Counted from the first letter of the stretch, positions 26,620 through 35,354 are shown. The stretch is 64,000 nucleotides of DNA from Pedobacter cryoconitis (GCF_014207135.1 NZ_JACHCC010000013.1:62001-126000), one strand, 5' to 3'. The notes: a model not told the origin generated them from the sequence alone. Numbers and translations: made by a program.

Positions 26620-27944
26620 TGGGCTTTCAAATATTCTTAACCTTTTTCTTAGTCGTCTTAAACGGCTTTTTCGTTGCAGCTGAGTTTGCAATCGTTAAAG
26701 TCAGAGCGTCGCAAATAGAAATTAAGGCTAAATCTGGTAATAGAGTAGCTAATATTGCTAAACATATTACACAACATCTTGATGGATACCTGGCTGCCAC
26801 GCAGCTGGGTATTACATTAGCATCACTGGGATTAGGCTGGGTTGGAGAATCAGTAATGGAACATCTGTTACACAATTTGTTAACCTCGTTAAACCAGTCC
26901 CCGGAATTTATTGATTCCTTCTCCAAAACAGCTTCCCCGATTATCGCATTCAGTTTTATTACCGTTATGCATATTGTATTCGGAGAGCTTGCACCAAAAT
27001 CCATTGCGATTCAGCGCCCCGTAGCTACAACACTTTTTATCTCTGTTCCGTTACAGATTTTTTATGTTGTATTCAGACCATTCATCTGGTTACTGAATAG
27101 TTTTGCTTCTTTTATATTAAAAGGTTTTGGGATCTCGACAGCAGGTGCGCATGAAGCTGTACACAGTACCGAAGAGTTATATTACCTGTTAGACCAGGGA
27201 AAAGAGAGTGGTGCCTTAGATACTAACGAGCACGAACTTATCCGCAACGTTTTTGATTTCAATGAACGTGTGGTGAAAAATATTATGGTACCCAGAACCA
27301 AGATTTCTGGTATTGAGCTTTCTACACCTAAAGAAGAGGTTATTCAGCTGATCATCGCTGAAGGTTATTCAAGAATGCCTGTATATGATGATATTATTGA
27401 TAAGATCATAGGTATTATCCATGCTAAGGACGTTTTGCCTTTACTGGCAGGCAACAAACAATGGTCTCTGAAAGATATTATCAGAAAGCCTTATTTTGTT
27501 CCTGAGACTAAAAAAATTAATGATCTGCTGAGTGAATTGCAGCAGAAAAGGATCCAGATCGCAATTGTCATCGATGAATTCGGGGGAACTGCCGGTATGG
27601 TGACTCTTGAAGATATTGTGGAAGAGATTGTTGGTGAAATTCAGGATGAATATGATGAAGAGAAGCCTACAGTAGAGAAGATATCCGATACTGAGTTCGT
27701 GATCAATGCCTACGCAACGGTCTATGATGTGAACGAACACCTTCCGCATGACCTGCCTGAAGATCTTGACTTTGATACTGTCGGAGGTTTGGTTTCCCAT
27801 GCTTTTGGGAAAATTCCTGATGTGGGCGATAGTGAAGAATGTTATGGCTATCTGTTTACTATCCTGAAAAAGACAGAGCAAAATATTGAGACCATCAAAC
27901 TCGAATTGGTGATCTCTAAAAATGATATGCTAGATAACCATTAA
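26619..27944 (+). CDS. Hemolysin C/CorC/CNNM-family membrane protein
   Basis: A 441-residue protein with an N-terminal DUF21/CNNM membrane domain (four helices, GFFVAAEFAIVKVRASQIE at the start and IVFGELAPKSIAIQRP), two CBS domains (IMVPRTKISGIELSTPKEEV, then AIVIDEFGGTAGMVTLEDIV), and a C-terminal CorC_HlyC domain (DLDFDTVGGLVSHAFGKIP). Related proteins take part in magnesium or cobalt export. In spite of the family name there is no evidence for haemolysis. Confidence 0.94.
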   Translation: MGFQIFLTFFLVVLNGFFVAAEFAIVKVRASQIEIKAKSGNRVANIAKHITQHLDGYLAATQLGITLASLGLGWVGESVMEHLLHNLLTSLNQSPEFIDSFSKTASPIIAFSFITVMHIVFGELAPKSIAIQRPVATTLFISVPLQIFYVVFRPFIWLLNSFASFILKGFGISTAGAHEAVHSTEELYYLLDQGKESGALDTNEHELIRNVFDFNERVVKNIMVPRTKISGIELSTPKEEVIQLIIAEGYSRMPVYDDIIDKIIGIIHAKDVLPLLAGNKQWSLKDIIRKPYFVPETKKINDLLSELQQKRIQIAIVIDEFGGTAGMVTLEDIVEEIVGEIQDEYDEEKPTVEKISDTEFVINAYATVYDVNEHLPHDLPEDLDFDTVGGLVSHAFGKIPDVGDSEECYGYLFTILKKTEQNIETIKLELVISKNDMLDNH

Positions 27945-27955
27945 GATTCTGTAAG

Positions 27956-28660
27956 ATGCATGTTTTTTATACCCCTGATATCACTTCTGACACCTATAGT
28001 CTGAATGAAGAAGAAAGCCGTCATTGTATGAAGGTTCTCCGTCTGGTGATCGGTGATATCGTCCATCTGATCGATGGTCAAGGTGGTTTGTATGAAGCAG
28101 AAATTATAGCGGAATCTAAACGGAATGTCACCCTGAGGGTACTCAAAACTACCAGGGAATATCAAAAAAGAAATCACGGGTTACACATTGCTGTGGCGCC
28201 CACTAAAAATATAGACAGGCTGGAATGGTTCCTGGAGAAGGCAACAGAAATAGGAATTGATACCATTACCCCGCTGATCTGTGAACGTTCCGAGCGCAAG
28301 ATCGTGAAAGAAGAACGTCTTAATAAAGTAATTACTTCGGCAGTAAAACAATCTCTGCAAGCCTATCACCCGGTGTTAAATGAGGCGGTAAGTTTTAAAG
28401 AACTGATCAGCAGGGAGACGGCAACCTATAAAATGATTGCGCATTGCGTTGATGGTGAGCCCCGTGGGTTTATCAGCCAGGTTTCTCAGCCGGGACAGAG
28501 TTATCTGATTCTGATCGGGCCCGAGGGTGATTTTACACCAAATGAAATCCAGCTGGCTTTGCAAAATGACTTTAAACCATTAACTTTAGGTAATACACGT
28601 CTCAGGACAGAAACAGCTGCTCTTGCGGCATGTTTTGAGGTGAATTATTTAAACCGATGA
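27956..28660 (+). CDS. rsmE: 16S rRNA (uracil-1498-N3)-methyltransferase
   Basis: Methylates U1498 of 16S rRNA using SAM. The 234-residue protein is a SPOUT/TrmD-fold enzyme: N-terminal PUA-like part (EESRHCMKVLRLVIGDIVHL), then IAVAPTKNIDRLEWFLEKAT, ICERSERK, and the knot region LILIGPEGDFTPNEIQLA plus LTLGNTRLRTETAALAA. All are diagnostic for RsmE. Its TGA stop falls in the first three bases of a 78-bp repeat element (28658-28735). Confidence 0.95.
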   Translation: MHVFYTPDITSDTYSLNEEESRHCMKVLRLVIGDIVHLIDGQGGLYEAEIIAESKRNVTLRVLKTTREYQKRNHGLHIAVAPTKNIDRLEWFLEKATEIGIDTITPLICERSERKIVKEERLNKVITSAVKQSLQAYHPVLNEAVSFKELISRETATYKMIAHCVDGEPRGFISQVSQPGQSYLILIGPEGDFTPNEIQLALQNDFKPLTLGNTRLRTETAALAACFEVNYLNR

Positions 28661-28735
28661 AACCATCATAAGCATACCGCTTACAAACAGTAATGAATAT
28701 GCTTATGATAGCTTCATCACCGATAAAAAGCAATA
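28658..28735 (+). repeat. 78-bp hairpin repeat, copy 1
   Basis: Matches 31697-31774 in the same orientation over 78 bases with only four differences, all transitions. Each copy contains a 12-bp perfect inverted repeat (atcataagcata and tatgcttatgat) separated by about 21 bases, so it folds into a stem-loop. This copy begins with the TGA of rsmE and ends just before the DUF4159 gene. The 12-mer aaaccgatgaaa is present at 28651-28662 and again at 28739-28750, around the copy. It looks like a REP- or MITE-like element. Confidence 0.9.
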
Positions 28736-28744
28736 TGCAAACCG

Positions 28745-29404
28745 ATGAAATTTAAATTACTGATCCTTTTTTCTTTATTGGTTTTTTCACTGAGCAGTTT
28801 TCAGATTCCTGCCTATCAGCTGGCCAGGCTCAAGTATAATGGCGGAGGTGACTGGTATGGTAACAGAACGGCGTTAATCAATCTGATTACCTTTTGTAAC
28901 CAGAATCTTCATACCAATTTTGCACCTGAAGAGGCAATTGCAGAAGTGGGCAGCCCCGAAATCTTTAATTATCCGTTTGTCTATATGACCGGGCACGGAA
29001 ATGTCGTATTCAGCGCACAGGAGGCTCAGAATCTGCGCAGGTACCTGATTGGTGGTGGATTCCTGCATATTGATGATAACTACGGACTGGATAAATACGT
29101 TCGGGTACAAATGAAAAAGGTATTTCCCGAGTTATCATTCGTAGAATTACCGGTAAATCATGCCGTTTACAATCAGAAATTTAAATTCAGCGGAGGGCTT
29201 CCGAAGATACATGAGCATGATGGGAAACCCGCACAAGGTTTTGCCTTGATCTGGGAAGGAAGAATAGTTTGTTATTATACCTATGAATGCGATTTAGGGA
29301 ACGGCTGGGAAGACTTCGGTACCTATCCGGGGGATACGGAGGAAAAGAGGGTAAGTGCGCTTAAAATGGGCGCAAATTTAGTCGAATATGTTTTAACCCA
29401 TTAA
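28745..29404 (+). CDS. DUF4159-domain protein, exported
   Basis: A 219-residue protein with a signal peptide (MKFKLLILFSLLVFSLSSFQ) and one DUF4159 domain: LARLKYNGGGDWYGNRTALI, FVYMTGHGNVVFSAQEAQNL, GGGFLHIDDNYGLDKY and a late LIWEGRIVCYYTYECDLGNG. The domain resembles a class-I glutamine-amidotransferase fold, but its function is unknown. It starts within the right-hand flank of the repeat element and is followed two bases later by the biotin carrier gene. Confidence 0.88.
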   Translation: MKFKLLILFSLLVFSLSSFQIPAYQLARLKYNGGGDWYGNRTALINLITFCNQNLHTNFAPEEAIAEVGSPEIFNYPFVYMTGHGNVVFSAQEAQNLRRYLIGGGFLHIDDNYGLDKYVRVQMKKVFPELSFVELPVNHAVYNQKFKFSGGLPKIHEHDGKPAQGFALIWEGRIVCYYTYECDLGNGWEDFGTYPGDTEEKRVSALKMGANLVEYVLTH

Positions 29405-29405
29405 T

Positions 29406-29906
29406 ATGTACAAGATAAAAGTAAATGAGCAGTACAATTTTGATTTGTCGGCCGTAAATGATTCCTTACAGCATGATGGTGTAAATATCCCTGTAGATAT
29501 CCGCGATCTGAAAGATGGCCATATTCACTTTCTTTATCAAAATAAATCCTATAACGCTGAAGTCGTTTCGGAAGATCATGAAGAAAAGACTTCCGTCATT
29601 AAAATAAACGGAAAATTATATGAAGTTGCTATCGAAGATCAGTTTGATAGCCTGCTGAAAGCGATGGGCATGGGAGCAGGCAGCGGGAAAGTGGCCAGAG
29701 AAGTGAAAGCACCTATGCCAGGACTAGTACTGAATATCAGCGTTACTGAAGGGCAGGAGATTCAAAAAGGGGATAGTCTGCTGGTACTGGAAGCGATGAA
29801 AATGGAAAACATGTTAAAATCAGCTACCGAAGGAAAGATTAAGAAAATACATGTAGCCACAGGCGATAAAGTAGAAAAGAACCAGGTTTTAATAGAATTT
29901 GCATAA
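29406..29906 (+). CDS. Biotin/lipoyl carrier protein (acetyl-CoA carboxylase or acyl-CoA carboxylase type)
   Basis: A 166-residue cytoplasmic protein. The C-terminal 75 residues are a biotinyl domain with EVKAPMPGLVLNISV and the biotin-accepting lysine in VLEAMKMENMLKS. The N-terminal half (about residues 1-85) is a beta-rich region found in Bacteroidetes biotin carrier subunits of acyl-CoA or methylmalonyl/propionyl carboxylases. No carboxylase or carboxyltransferase gene is adjacent, so the partner is elsewhere. A perfect terminator follows. Confidence 0.88.
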   Translation: MYKIKVNEQYNFDLSAVNDSLQHDGVNIPVDIRDLKDGHIHFLYQNKSYNAEVVSEDHEEKTSVIKINGKLYEVAIEDQFDSLLKAMGMGAGSGKVAREVKAPMPGLVLNISVTEGQEIQKGDSLLVLEAMKMENMLKSATEGKIKKIHVATGDKVEKNQVLIEFA

Positions 29907-29937
29907 AAAAAGAGGAGCTGTTAAGCTCCTCTTTTTT
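29906..29937. terminator. Bidirectional intrinsic terminator
   Basis: A 14-bp perfect stem (29906-29919 with 29924-29937, loop gtta) with A-run on one side and T-run on the other serves the convergent biotin carrier gene and gldJ. Confidence 0.9.
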
Positions 29938-29954
29938 GTAGGTCTCAGGGTCTT

Positions 29955-31553
29955 TTATTGCTTTTTGGCATTAAATGGTTTTTGTTGTTTTGGCTTGAAC
30001 TGAGGTTTGCCCACTGAACGTATTTCAGAAGCACCCAGCATAGTCATCGCACAACGGAAACCTATATCAGCAGTAGACTCGTCCTGTTGTAAAAATCTTC
30101 TTGTGGCAGGGTTTAACCATAGTGCCTGGTCATCCCATGAGCCACCTTTGTAAACTCTTGATTTGTTGTTAACCAGTGTAATCTCACCATATAACTTGTT
30201 TTCCTCATCACGGAAACCTCTCTGGTCAGCATAAGAATTTGCAACAGGAGCTTTCGCTGCTGCCTGTTTCTCTGCCCAGGTTTGTTTCTTACCTGATACA
30301 GCAGCAGTCATAATTGGTCTGTTGTAAGCATCTTTTTCCAGTCTTCCGGTTAGCGGGTCAGCTACTTTCTTATCCTGGTAATAGTTTCCTCTGTATGGGT
30401 TTAAAGCATCAGCATCTTCAAATGTATTTGAACGATAAACATCAGCTACCCATTCATTCACATTTCCCGCCATGTTATACAAACCAAAATCATTTGGCAC
30501 ATAAGAACGTACAGGTACAGTGATACTACCTTTATCATTCAAGTTACCGCCAACACCCATATAATCTCCTTTGGTTCTCTTAAAGTTGGCCAGGATCAGA
30601 CCACGTGTTTTGTTCTTGGCAGAACTGATACCCAGTCCATCCCAGGGATAGATTTTATTGTTTGAGATATTTTCGTAATCTGTATTTCCGATCAGGCCTA
30701 AAGCAGCATATTCCCATTCAGCCTCTGTAGGTAAACGATATGGCTGTTTTAAGATACCATCTTCTAATCTTACATTTCTTGTCGGGCCACCTTTCTGCGC
30801 TTTTCCATTTGCAGCAGCAGCAGTCGCTGCCGGACTAAAGTCTTTTTTCGCTTTGGTTCCCTTATCATCATATTGACCGTTCAGGTAGATGTCAGTATTG
30901 AATGGGCCTGTCGGTTTAGCCGCAGTTGCAGCAGCATTACTTTTTTTACCATTCTTACCAGTACCGTACATATCCTTGTAGCTGGTCATATAATTTTGTT
31001 CCCTGAGTAGTGACTCGTTCACAATATCCGTTCTCCATGCACAATATCTTTGCGCCTGTTCCCAGCTTACACCAACTACAGGATAATCCTGATAAGCAGG
31101 GTGTCTTAAATAATTATCAACATAAGGTTCATTGTATGAAAGCGGTCTGCGCCATACCAGGGTATCCGGAAGTTCATTATAATAATATTCGTAGTTTGTC
31201 GGATCAACCCTTCTGATCCAGTTCAGATACTCTAACCAGTTAGTGTTTGAAACCTCTGTTTCATCCATGTAAAATGATGAAACTGTTGTTTCTCTTTTGT
31301 GGTTATAGTCTTTCAGCTCCTGTCCGGGAACATTTGTTGCGCTGCCACTCATTACAAATACACCACCTTCAATTTCAACCAAACCCGGACCCGGTCCACG
31401 TTTGAATTTGTTATTTACCTGAAAACCTCCGTTCTCTGGTTTATTGTATGCTAACCCTGTTTTTTCTGAGGTCGCATTTTTCTTCGACGTGCAGGAAACT
31501 AAAGAGGAAACAGACAATAAAAAAGCAAATGAATATAGGTATGTTTTTTTCAT
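29955..31553 (-). CDS. gldJ: Gliding-motility/type IX secretion lipoprotein GldJ-like, SUMF1 domain
   Basis: Outer-membrane-associated lipoprotein of the type IX secretion/gliding machinery. 532 residues from the ATG at 31553: signal peptide MKKTYLYSFAFLLSVSSLVS with lipid-modified Cys21. The rest is a formylglycine-generating-enzyme-like (SUMF1) domain: VSWEQAQRYCAWRTDI, LPTEAEWEYAALG, YNMAGNVNEWVADVYRS and a late STADIGFRCAMTML. A 26-residue upstream extension of the frame precedes the lipoprotein signal and is not used. Length and adjacency to porV fit GldJ better than GldK, which lies with gldLMN. A catalytic sulfatase-modifying role is not expected. Confidence 0.88.
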   Translation of the reverse strand: MKKTYLYSFAFLLSVSSLVSCTSKKNATSEKTGLAYNKPENGGFQVNNKFKRGPGPGLVEIEGGVFVMSGSATNVPGQELKDYNHKRETTVSSFYMDETEVSNTNWLEYLNWIRRVDPTNYEYYYNELPDTLVWRRPLSYNEPYVDNYLRHPAYQDYPVVGVSWEQAQRYCAWRTDIVNESLLREQNYMTSYKDMYGTGKNGKKSNAAATAAKPTGPFNTDIYLNGQYDDKGTKAKKDFSPAATAAAANGKAQKGGPTRNVRLEDGILKQPYRLPTEAEWEYAALGLIGNTDYENISNNKIYPWDGLGISSAKNKTRGLILANFKRTKGDYMGVGGNLNDKGSITVPVRSYVPNDFGLYNMAGNVNEWVADVYRSNTFEDADALNPYRGNYYQDKKVADPLTGRLEKDAYNRPIMTAAVSGKKQTWAEKQAAAKAPVANSYADQRGFRDEENKLYGEITLVNNKSRVYKGGSWDDQALWLNPATRRFLQQDESTADIGFRCAMTMLGASEIRSVGKPQFKPKQQKPFNAKKQ

Positions 31554-31696
31554 AAGTGCGTATTGAACTATTCTAGCTGTTAAAATTACATAAAAAAAGA
31601 TCGAAGCAACAAAATAATTGAATAATATCATGTTAGGTTAATAAAAATCAACATCTTGCATTAGTCAGTGTTGTAAATGTTGAAACACAAAAGCAG

Positions 31697-31774
31697 TGAA
31701 ACCATCATAAGCATACCGTTTACAGACAGCAATGAATATGCTTATGATAGCTTCATCACCGATAAAAAACAATA
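31697..31774 (+). repeat. 78-bp hairpin repeat, copy 2
   Basis: Second copy of the element at 28658, same orientation, 74 of 78 bases identical. It lies in the gldJ-porV divergent intergenic region, 143 bases upstream of the gldJ start and 101 bases upstream of porV, so it may affect promoters there. The right flank reads ctgatgaaaa, similar to the flank of copy 1, but no exact long direct repeat is seen around this copy. Confidence 0.9.
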
Positions 31775-31875
31775 CATACTCTGATGAAAATTGCTTATTT
31801 AAATTATATTTGAGGAAGAGTAATCCGATAAAGTTGCAAAGCCTATTAACAGAACAGAAAAAGAAATTCAATTAA

Positions 31876-33060
31876 ATGAGGATAATCAATTATAAGCGCT
31901 ATTCAAAATTCCTATTGATGTGCTTCTTTTTCGTGTCACAAAACTTCGTCGTATTTGCACAAAATGCGCCCCAGACAGAAACTAATGGTAGCAGGCTGAA
32001 CAGCGTGAGAACGGCAGTCCCGTTTTTGCTGATTACGCCCGATGCCAGGGTGGGTGGAATGGGAGAAGCAGGTGTGGCTATTGCACCCGATGCTAACTCA
32101 ACCAGTATAAACCCTTCGAAAATTGCTTTTCTTGAACAGAAATATGGGATGTCAGTTTCCTATAGTCCCTGGTTAAGAACTATAGCATCAGATATTAATC
32201 TGGGTTATCTGAGCGGATTTTATAAGCTGGATGACAGAACAACTCTGGGGGCTTCCCTGAGGTACTTTTCTTTGGGAAAAATTCAGCTGACGGATATTAA
32301 TCAGCAGGATCTGGGAACCTATAACCCAAATGAATTTGCTTTTGATGCAACTTACTCCCGCCGGTTCGGAGATTCTTTCTCTTTAGGTACCTCCATGAGA
32401 TATATTTATTCCAATCTTGCTTCCGGTCAGTTCTCTGTCGGACAGCAGTCCAGAGCTGGTAAGTCTTTTGCGATGGATGTTTCCGCTTATTTTAAGAAAC
32501 CGACTTACCTGCTGGGGCATGATGCTATCGTTTCGGCAGGAGCCAATATTTCTAATATAGGTACAAAGATGAGTTACATCGATGGTGGGGAGAGTGCTTT
32601 TTTACCTACAAATCTGAAAATCGGAGGAGCCTCTACCTTTATACTCGATGATTATAATGAACTGACCATCGCACTCGATTTTAACAAACTTCTGGTACCT
32701 ACCCAGCCGATCTATAATACGGATGGCAGCATACAATCCGGGAGAGATCCTAACCGCTCAGTTCCTTCAGGTATTTTCGGATCTTTCACAGATGCTCCGG
32801 GGGGTTTTAGCGAAGAAGTAAAAGAAATAAATATTGCTACAGGTTTAGAGTATTGGTATAATAAAAGATTTGCTTTGAGGGCAGGTTATTTTTATGAAAA
32901 TCCTAATAAGGGAGACAGAAGATATTTTACACTGGGTACTGGCGTTAAATATCAGTCCTTTAACCTCGATCTTTCCTATCTGTTAGCCAGTGCAAGGACT
33001 AGTCCTTTAGCTAATACCCTAAGATTTACCCTGTTGTTCAATTTTGGCGACAATAAATAA
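31876..33060 (+). CDS. porV: Type IX secretion outer-membrane protein PorV (LptO-like)
   Basis: Beta-barrel outer-membrane protein of the type IX secretion system that shuttles substrates from the translocon to the PorU sortase. The 394-residue protein has a signal peptide (residues 1-28, cleavage after FAQ), then FLLITPDARVGGMGEAGVAI, the strongly conserved PorV N-terminal plug region, followed by alternating beta strands (GASLRYFSLGKIQLTD, GTSMRYIYSNLASGQ) and a final strand LRFTLLFNFG. It is divergent from gldJ. PorU is not in this window. Confidence 0.94.
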   Translation: MRIINYKRYSKFLLMCFFFVSQNFVVFAQNAPQTETNGSRLNSVRTAVPFLLITPDARVGGMGEAGVAIAPDANSTSINPSKIAFLEQKYGMSVSYSPWLRTIASDINLGYLSGFYKLDDRTTLGASLRYFSLGKIQLTDINQQDLGTYNPNEFAFDATYSRRFGDSFSLGTSMRYIYSNLASGQFSVGQQSRAGKSFAMDVSAYFKKPTYLLGHDAIVSAGANISNIGTKMSYIDGGESAFLPTNLKIGGASTFILDDYNELTIALDFNKLLVPTQPIYNTDGSIQSGRDPNRSVPSGIFGSFTDAPGGFSEEVKEINIATGLEYWYNKRFALRAGYFYENPNKGDRRYFTLGTGVKYQSFNLDLSYLLASARTSPLANTLRFTLLFNFGDNK

Positions 33061-33074
33061 TATAGATAATTGAA

Positions 33075-33554
33075 ATGAAGATTAAAGTAGGATTTGGTTT
33101 TGACGTACATCAGTTAAAAGATGGTCATCCATTTGTAGTTGGGGGAGTAAATCTTGAACACCATAAAGGAGCATTCGGTCATTCAGATGCGGATGTTTTA
33201 TTACACGCCATATGCGATGCCTTATTAGGCGCAGCGAACCTTCGTGATATAGGGTTCCATTTTAAAAATACCGATCCCAGGTGGAAAGGCATCAGTAGTA
33301 TGATCCTGTTACAGGAAACTGTAAAGTTACTGACCGAAAAGGGGTGGGCCATAGGAAATATTGATGCGATGCTTTGTCTGGAAGCACCGAAGATTAACCC
33401 CCATATTCCTCAGATGCAGGAAAATATTGCTACTGCGGTTGGAATACCGACAGAAGATATTTCGATTAAAGCTACGACCAATGAAACTATGGGTTTTATA
33501 GGCAGGGAAGAGGGGGTGGTGGCTTACGCGGTGTGCCTGATTCAAAAAATGTAA
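33075..33554 (+). CDS. ispF: 2-C-methyl-D-erythritol 2,4-cyclodiphosphate synthase
   Basis: Cyclises CDP-methylerythritol 2-phosphate in the MEP isoprenoid pathway. 159 residues, typical length. Signature GHSDADVLLHAICDALLGA (about residues 34-52), with zinc ligands in GFGFDVHQL and the His in the signature, and SIKATTNETMGFIGREEG near the C-terminus. It begins 14 bases after porV, so it is probably co-transcribed though unrelated in function. Confidence 0.97.
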   Translation: MKIKVGFGFDVHQLKDGHPFVVGGVNLEHHKGAFGHSDADVLLHAICDALLGAANLRDIGFHFKNTDPRWKGISSMILLQETVKLLTEKGWAIGNIDAMLCLEAPKINPHIPQMQENIATAVGIPTEDISIKATTNETMGFIGREEGVVAYAVCLIQKM

Positions 33555-33597
33555 AACAATTGTCTGAGGAAAAGAGTTCTGGATACAAACTCTGATT

Positions 33598-33798
33598 ATG
33601 AAATCATCATTCAAATATTTACTGATAGCAGTAATTTTTATTTCATCCTGTACTTTAGGTGATAAAGGAAGCGAGAAAGTTCCTGATTCTGTGAAAATAG
33701 ATACAACTTTCCGGCCTTCGCCAGCAGGTAGCTCACAAAAGAGTACAGATACCTCTAAAAATGCCGATAGTTCAAAAAACACCCCTCAAAAACATTAA
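33598..33798 (+). CDS. Small lipoprotein, function unknown
   Basis: A 66-residue protein with signal peptide MKSSFKYLLIAVIFISS and a lipid-modified Cys18, followed by 48 hydrophilic residues rich in Ser, Lys, Thr and Asp. No recognised domain; it looks like an unstructured tether on the outer or inner membrane. It follows ispF by 43 bases and is closed by a terminator. Real coding is supported by the textbook lipobox (FISSC) and clean boundaries. Confidence 0.75.
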   Translation: MKSSFKYLLIAVIFISSCTLGDKGSEKVPDSVKIDTTFRPSPAGSSQKSTDTSKNADSSKNTPQKH

Positions 33799-33800
33799 AT

Positions 33801-33838
33801 AAAAAAGACCGGGCAGCTAAACTGTCCGGTCTTTTTTA
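33801..33838. terminator. Bidirectional intrinsic terminator
   Basis: An inverted repeat (gaccgggcag with ctgtccggtc, one G-T pair) is flanked by A6 on the left and T6 on the right. It separates the lipoprotein gene (+) from the pirin gene (-). Confidence 0.88.
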
Positions 33839-33852
33839 TTCGTTGGTCTGGT

Positions 33853-34725
33853 TTATTCTTCCAGGTAACCAAACTTACCCTGGTTATAATCATCAATGGC
33901 TGTCCTTATCTCTTCCTGGGTATTCATTAAAAACGGACCATACTGAGCGACAGGTTCCAGAATAGGTTCTCCGCTTAAAATAAGAATGATACTGTCTTCT
34001 TTCGCCTCAATCCTGATTTGTTCCCCATCGTTTTTGAAATAAACAAATTGGTTACCAGCCGCTTTGTTCTGGTTAATGACCACATTGCCTTCTACGATCA
34101 GGATACCAGTGTTAAATGTGGCCGGAAGCGTGAATACAGCCTCTCCACCAGCATTTAAACGGACGTTGTAAACATTCATCTTAGTAAAAGTCGTCGCTGG
34201 TCCCTGAGTCCCTGAATATTCTCCGGCAATAACTTCGACAGTACCCGCGTTTCCTGGTAAAACAGATCTTCCAAGGTCACTGTTTTGAATAGCCTGGTAT
34301 TTAGGTTTGCTCATTTTGTCTTTTGCCGGAAGATTTACCCAAAGCTGGACCATCTGAAAAGTGCCACCCTTTCTGCTGAATTCCGTTTCATGGTATTCTT
34401 TATGCAGGATCCCGCTTGCTGCTGTCATCCATTGTACATCACCAGGATATATTATCCCGCTGTTTCCACTGCTGTCATGATGCGCTACGGCCCCATGGTA
34501 AGCAATGGTTACAGTTTCAAAACCACGGTGAGGATGTACACCAACGCCACGGAGTTTATCCGTTGGCGGAAGTTCCATTTTATCATTAAAATCGAGCAGA
34601 AAAAAAGGGCTCATTTTAATTTTATAACCTCCCGGGAAAAAGTTGCTTACTTTGAACCCATCACCCACCATATGGGGTGACGGCGCATCTAAAACAGCCG
34701 AAACTGTTTTTATATCGGTTTCCAT
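33853..34725 (-). CDS. Pirin family protein
   Basis: A 290-residue cytoplasmic bicupin. The metal-binding cupin motif is GVHPHRGFETVTIAYHG (about residues 61-77) with the following WMTAASGILHKEYH, and the C-terminal cupin holds GILIVEGNV and ILILSGEPILEPVAQYGPF. Some bacterial pirins show quercetin dioxygenase activity, others bind regulators; the activity here is unknown. It follows yceI by 13 bases on the same strand and belongs to a Crp-YceI-pirin group. Confidence 0.93.
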   Translation of the reverse strand: METDIKTVSAVLDAPSPHMVGDGFKVSNFFPGGYKIKMSPFFLLDFNDKMELPPTDKLRGVGVHPHRGFETVTIAYHGAVAHHDSSGNSGIIYPGDVQWMTAASGILHKEYHETEFSRKGGTFQMVQLWVNLPAKDKMSKPKYQAIQNSDLGRSVLPGNAGTVEVIAGEYSGTQGPATTFTKMNVYNVRLNAGGEAVFTLPATFNTGILIVEGNVVINQNKAAGNQFVYFKNDGEQIRIEAKEDSIILILSGEPILEPVAQYGPFLMNTQEEIRTAIDDYNQGKFGYLEE

Positions 34726-34738
34726 AGAAAATATTTTG

Positions 34739-35269
34739 TTAAGCTTGTTTTGCGAATTGCAATTCGCCTAATATGCGCACTTCTTCACCTAACATCACAC
34801 CACCTGTTTCCAGTGCTGCATTGTAGGTCAGTCCGAAATCAGTTCTGTTGATTTTTCCTTTGATTGTAAAACCAGCTTTAGTGTTACCCCATGGATCCTG
34901 AGCTGTACCGCCAAATTCTACATCCAGAGTCACTGGTTTAGTTACATCTTTAATCGTCAGATTTCCAGCTAATTTATAATCTCCGCCATCTTTGGTGAAA
35001 GCTGTTGACTGGAAAGAAACTGCAGGGAATTCAGCAGCATTGAAGAAATCACCACTTTTTAAATGACCATCTCTGTCTTTGTTACCAGTGTCGATAGAAT
35101 CTACACCTGCTTTGAAAGTAACAGTTGCATGTTCAAAATCTTCGCTGTTAGTATCGAGTTCTGCTGAGAACTCATTGAAGCTACCTGTAACGGTAGAGAT
35201 CATCAAATGTTTTACCTTAAACTGAAGTTCGCTGTGGTTTGGATCTAATACCCATTTAGTGGTTGCCAT
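34739..35269 (-). CDS. YceI family protein, apparently cytoplasmic
   Basis: A 176-residue lipocalin-like protein of the YceI family, which binds isoprenoid-type lipids. Motifs: WVLDPNHSELQFKVKHLMIS, FKAGVDSIDTGNKDRDGHLK and GFTIKGKINRTDFGLTYN. Most characterised YceI proteins are periplasmic; this one begins MATTKWVLDP with no signal peptide. A -7 promoter element lies upstream at 35305. Confidence 0.94.
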   Translation of the reverse strand: MATTKWVLDPNHSELQFKVKHLMISTVTGSFNEFSAELDTNSEDFEHATVTFKAGVDSIDTGNKDRDGHLKSGDFFNAAEFPAVSFQSTAFTKDGGDYKLAGNLTIKDVTKPVTLDVEFGGTAQDPWGNTKAGFTIKGKINRTDFGLTYNAALETGGVMLGEEVRILGELQFAKQA

Positions 35270-35304
35270 AATCTTTAATTTTAATATTGGTTTTTATTAT
35301 AACA

Positions 35305-35312
35305 CAAAATTA
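35305..35312 (-). promoter_or_regulatory. Putative -7 element of yceI-pirin
   Basis: Minus strand TAATTTTG matches TAnnTTTG, 36 bases before the yceI ATG. No matching TTTG is seen at -33. Confidence 0.45.
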
Positions 35313-35354
35313 AAGCTATTGTTCGCCGCCGGGGTTGATGTATGATAAGAAATG

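Noticed and set aside
26619..27944. Haemolysin function suggested by the family name
   Set aside because: Domain order (CNNM, CBS pair, CorC) indicates ion transport, not a toxin.
31554..31631. Upstream extension of gldJ
   Set aside because: The added 26 residues precede a perfect lipoprotein signal peptide, so the start at 31553 is right.
31665..31871. Minus-strand frame of 68 codons upstream of porV
   Set aside because: It is built mostly from the 78-bp repeat, and the other copy does not preserve the frame as a gene.
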